From positions 907,501-971,500 of the forward strand of contig OW568862.1 of NCBI GenBank assembly GCA_938743325.2: a stretch of DNA of 64,000 nt, read 5' to 3'. This DNA comes from Pycnococcus provasolii (taxonomy: Eukaryota; Chlorophyta; Pseudoscourfieldiophyceae; Pseudoscourfieldiales; Pycnococcaceae). Shown here piece by piece: positions 61,385 through 64,000 of the stretch. The notes below the pieces were generated by a model. That model saw only the letters and a list, made by a program, of their open reading frames with translations. It had not been told where the DNA came from and made no database searches. The translations under genes and the position numbers were made by a program. The first letter of the stretch is position 1. Every line of letters starts with the position of its first letter.

Positions 61385-64000
61385 TTACAGATCGCCCTCC
61401 TCCTCCTCCTCCTCCTCCTCCTCCTCCTCCTCCTCTGCCACCAACTTCTTCTCCTGTTTCTTGCTGTTCGCTGCAGCCAATACTGCTGCAGTAGCCTCAC
61501 CAGTCCCCCAGCGCTGTTCAAGCGTCTCCTTCGTGCGAAGGGCTGTCAGCAACACCTGCCAGAGCCCACGTGCCTTCTTCACCAACGCATCCTGCTGCTC
61601 ACGACGCTTCTCCTCCATGAGCGCTTCCGCTGCGAGAAGCAACGACTCGGAGAATGCCTCGCAGATGACAACGCCGTCGTGCTTTGGAACGAAGCGACCC
61701 TCCGTGCGCTCGAAGCCGACAATCGCCTTGGGAGCATCGATGCCCAGGCGGCGCGCAGCCTGAAAGGCATGCGGGTGCCGAACGTGGCAGGATCCAGGTG
61801 GAAGGAAAGGTGGAAGGCCGTCGGTGCGCGGGAAACAGTCCACGGAGTGCGGGTACTCCTCGTCGGTGCGCGGAACTCGCCCACCATCGATCGAGGGGTC
61901 GCAGCGAGGCAGCACAAGCGGCTCCGTTTGCCACTCTCCGTAAAGAGGAACCATATCGTCGCGCTCTGGCGCCGGCGTGGAACCCTTTTCGTCCGCCTTT
62001 TCGTCGCCGGGCGACGAGCTGGATGGTGGCGCCGGTGGCGGCGAAAGCTGCGCACTTCCACGCCCACGCCCACGCCCACGACCGCGCCCACTCCCACTCC
62101 CACGTCCACCTCGGCCGCCTCGGCCTGCGCCGCCGAACGATGCCCCAGGGCCCGTGTCTGGGGGCGGTGCGACGCCACCAGCCTTCGCCCGCCTCGATGC
62201 AGGCGACGACTTCTCGCTAGACTTCACCGCCCTGCCATGCCTCCGCCAGTGGTACTCCGGGTGCACCTCGCCCACGTCAGATCGAAGGTACACCTTCTTA
62301 CCCTTCACCAGAGCCTGCACCTTTGCGCCTGGACGAATCGACACCTTCACACCGAGATCGCTGCCACAAATGTACAAGGGATGCGTCTTGAGTTCCGCGA
62401 GAGTCGACGGCACCTTTGCGGCGGCGTACATGTCAATCGCATTCTCGTCAAGAGCAGCAGTCGCGGCTGCTGCCGCAGCGGCAGCAGCAGCCGTTGCCGT
62501 AGCCACCCCATTTTCCGCAGCAATGGCAGGCGACGTGCCCGCGACTTCGTCAGCAACGCCCGTCGCCTTCAGTGCATTGGCCCACCAAGCTGCTCTCATA
62601 ATTGGTCGTCGCTCGCGCCAGCACGCGTGCCACTCTGCGTTGTACGCGCGTGCCACATCAGCTGCTCGGCGCAAGGCGGCTCTGTCCCAAAGTGGTTCGT
62701 GCGCGGTAACGAATGGGATGCACGTGGCTGGCTGCTGCGGTGCAGCCTTCTTCTCCGTCTTAGTTGCGACGGGCAAAGGGTCGGCGAGTGCACCTAGCAC
62801 GTGCTGATGGCAGAGTGCCGCATTCGCCGTTTCCGCCGACAACAGCGCCGTGGCATCCAGAGGTACCCACAGGTTTGGCGTGACCTGCGGGCAGCACACC
62901 TCAAGCCATGTCGACGCCGGCCCTCGCGTCGCAAGTCGCCGGCCGAGCGAAAAGAGCTCCTGATCGAGCGTACTGAGCTTAGCTGTGGGCTTCGTCCTCT
63001 TCGGATGAGGCGAGTTGGACTGTGGCTCGGGCCACGGGATGGCGGCAGCACGAGCATTTGCCGCGGCATTGGTCGCCTCTAGAGCCATGGCAAGATGTCG
63101 TTCCTCCATGCCGTCCATGCGTACATTTTTATCTTCTCGCGCTGTTTTCATCTCCTTTTCTGGCGGCGGAGCGGATGCCTTCGACGTGCTCGTCCTTTTA
63201 CGCGCACGGGGATCCGATGCCGCGCCCTCTTCATCCTTCTCACGCCCGTTCTCTTCGTCCGCATCACGACCCCACAAGATTGGACTTGCCGCAGCCGCCT
63301 TCTCGTGTGAGCGACGCAGAATGCTTCCAAGCGGCATGCCCATTGCGGTGAGATGTGCATTCTCCACGACGATGGGCACGAAAGTGCCGACGACGTCGTC
63401 GTCGCCTCGCCGACGCTTGCCACGTTGCCATGTCGTAGGTGTCACCTCAGTGTTGCCATCACCACCCTTTCGATGCTGAAATAGCCATCGACCACGACCT
63501 CCCTGACCGACTTTGTCGAAGCGCGGCCGCCTCGGAATCACCGCTGATGGGTTTGTTGGAAGGGGTCGATGCACCTTGACGATGCGAGCGCGCACGCCCA
63601 CCGCTCTGAGCGCGGCAACGACGAGCACGCACGATTCTTCTTCGGAGATGGGAGCAGGAGCAGCAACGCCAGCGTTGTTGTCGTCGACGAGGCGATTGAG
63701 GTGCAGAAGTACGCCGAGTGGCATTCTTGCCTTTTTCAGGTGTCTTGGGAGCGCCTTGGCATTTTTCGAAACCTCCATCAAGGCTGCGTGAGCCTCCATC
63801 GCGACATCCTCGCGTGTCGGCGTGGCTGTGCGCGGACCTTCGGCCATCGCGTTCCATCCATCAGCGGAGGGAGGTGCGGCGACGAACTCCCGCCCGAGCA
63901 GTGCAGCTCGCGCCGTGTTCAGAGCGCGCGACAGAAAGCACACGACAGCAGCGTCCGCGCCCGCTTTTTCTTGTGCGTCGTCGTCGTCGTCGGCGGCGGC
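61385..64000 (-). CDS. XPC/Rad4 DNA-repair protein, partial at window edge
   Basis: Damage-recognition factor of global nucleotide excision repair. The frame stays open to the window end, so the N-terminus is missing; 871 residues are present. Transglutaminase-fold parts: SCVLVVAALRAVGVRARIVK and PASTWLEVCCPQVTPNLWVP. Beta-hairpin domain 1: PSTLAELKTHPLYICG with KKVYLRSDVGEVHPEYHWRR (about 62240-62400). BHD2/3: DCFPRTDGLPPFLPPGSCHV, AFQAARRLGIDAPKAIVGFE. It is inflated by low-complexity inserts: an Ala run (62460-62500), a GRGRG run (62040-62140) and a terminal poly-Glu of ~14 coded by (CTC)n at 61390-61435. No intron seen. Confidence 0.9.
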   Translation of the reverse strand, partial: AAADDDDDAQEKAGADAAVVCFLSRALNTARAALLGREFVAAPPSADGWNAMAEGPRTATPTREDVAMEAHAALMEVSKNAKALPRHLKKARMPLGVLLHLNRLVDDNNAGVAAPAPISEEESCVLVVAALRAVGVRARIVKVHRPLPTNPSAVIPRRPRFDKVGQGGRGRWLFQHRKGGDGNTEVTPTTWQRGKRRRGDDDVVGTFVPIVVENAHLTAMGMPLGSILRRSHEKAAAASPILWGRDADEENGREKDEEGAASDPRARKRTSTSKASAPPPEKEMKTAREDKNVRMDGMEERHLAMALEATNAAANARAAAIPWPEPQSNSPHPKRTKPTAKLSTLDQELFSLGRRLATRGPASTWLEVCCPQVTPNLWVPLDATALLSAETANAALCHQHVLGALADPLPVATKTEKKAAPQQPATCIPFVTAHEPLWDRAALRRAADVARAYNAEWHACWRERRPIMRAAWWANALKATGVADEVAGTSPAIAAENGVATATAAAAAAAAAATAALDENAIDMYAAAKVPSTLAELKTHPLYICGSDLGVKVSIRPGAKVQALVKGKKVYLRSDVGEVHPEYHWRRHGRAVKSSEKSSPASRRAKAGGVAPPPDTGPGASFGGAGRGGRGGRGSGSGRGRGRGRGRGSAQLSPPPAPPSSSSPGDEKADEKGSTPAPERDDMVPLYGEWQTEPLVLPRCDPSIDGGRVPRTDEEYPHSVDCFPRTDGLPPFLPPGSCHVRHPHAFQAARRLGIDAPKAIVGFERTEGRFVPKHDGVVICEAFSESLLLAAEALMEEKRREQQDALVKKARGLWQVLLTALRTKETLEQRWGTGEATAAVLAAANSKKQEKKLVAEEEEEEEEEEEEEGDL

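Noticed and set aside
61679-62807. Long open frames antisense to XPC
   Set aside because: Shadows of the XPC coding strand; His/Arg/Cys-rich content and no domain.
1-64000. tRNA, rRNA or other structural RNA genes
   Set aside because: No stretch with a convincing tRNA T-loop/anticodon pattern or rRNA core was seen by eye; a covariance-model scan was not possible.

Overview
The window looks like nuclear DNA of a small, gene-dense green alga of prasinophyte type. Plastid functions are present: a plant-type IspG with the inserted middle domain, a thylakoid-lumen pentapeptide protein and a DUF3067 protein. There is a land-plant-like pseudo-response-regulator receiver domain. A recognisable intraflagellar transport protein, IFT57, implies that a flagellum is made at some life stage. 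Most genes are intronless or have one or two short GT-AG introns. Short CCCTAA/TTAGGG (telo-box-like) tracts recur just upstream of several genes. The exact genus cannot be fixed from the sequence.

Layout. 0-10 kb: peptidyl-tRNA hydrolase 2, PRR-like receiver, tandem cyclic-nucleotide-binding protein, AAAP amino-acid transporter, organellar GatA. 9-18 kb: an unrecognised two-exon gene, a small hypothetical, a NEK kinase fused in one open frame to IFT57, and IspG. 18-26 kb: ABCB-type half transporter, a mitochondrial COX5B lacking its zinc cysteines, a broken PhoPQ-related (PqaA-like) remnant and a coiled-coil protein. 26-34.5 kb: a secreted protein, an LRR multi-pass membrane protein with a 12-nt microexon, an AAMP/Sqt1-type WD40 protein, an FAD monooxygenase, a truncated LOG-family remnant and a small Cys-rich protein. 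34.7-45 kb: CPSF160, a beta-carbonic anhydrase with an extra N-terminal domain and a C-terminal CaaX box, and a BRO1-domain protein with a Cys-rich tail. 45-50 kb: a 1615-residue receptor-like protein built from near-identical 24-residue repeats. 50-64 kb: DUF3067, a second FAD monooxygenase, the lumenal pentapeptide protein, a DDX21-type helicase, a small C1D-like protein, a second AAAP transporter, MPDU1-like and XPC/Rad4 (running off the window edge).

Neighbours are mostly unrelated housekeeping genes, often convergent with 3' ends 40-330 nt apart, so no operon-like unit is inferred. The main points of novelty are the NEK-IFT57 fusion, the predicted prenylated beta-carbonic anhydrase, the zinc-site-less COX5B, two related 73-nt introns that look like introner elements flanking a microexon, and the recently expanded repeat receptor.
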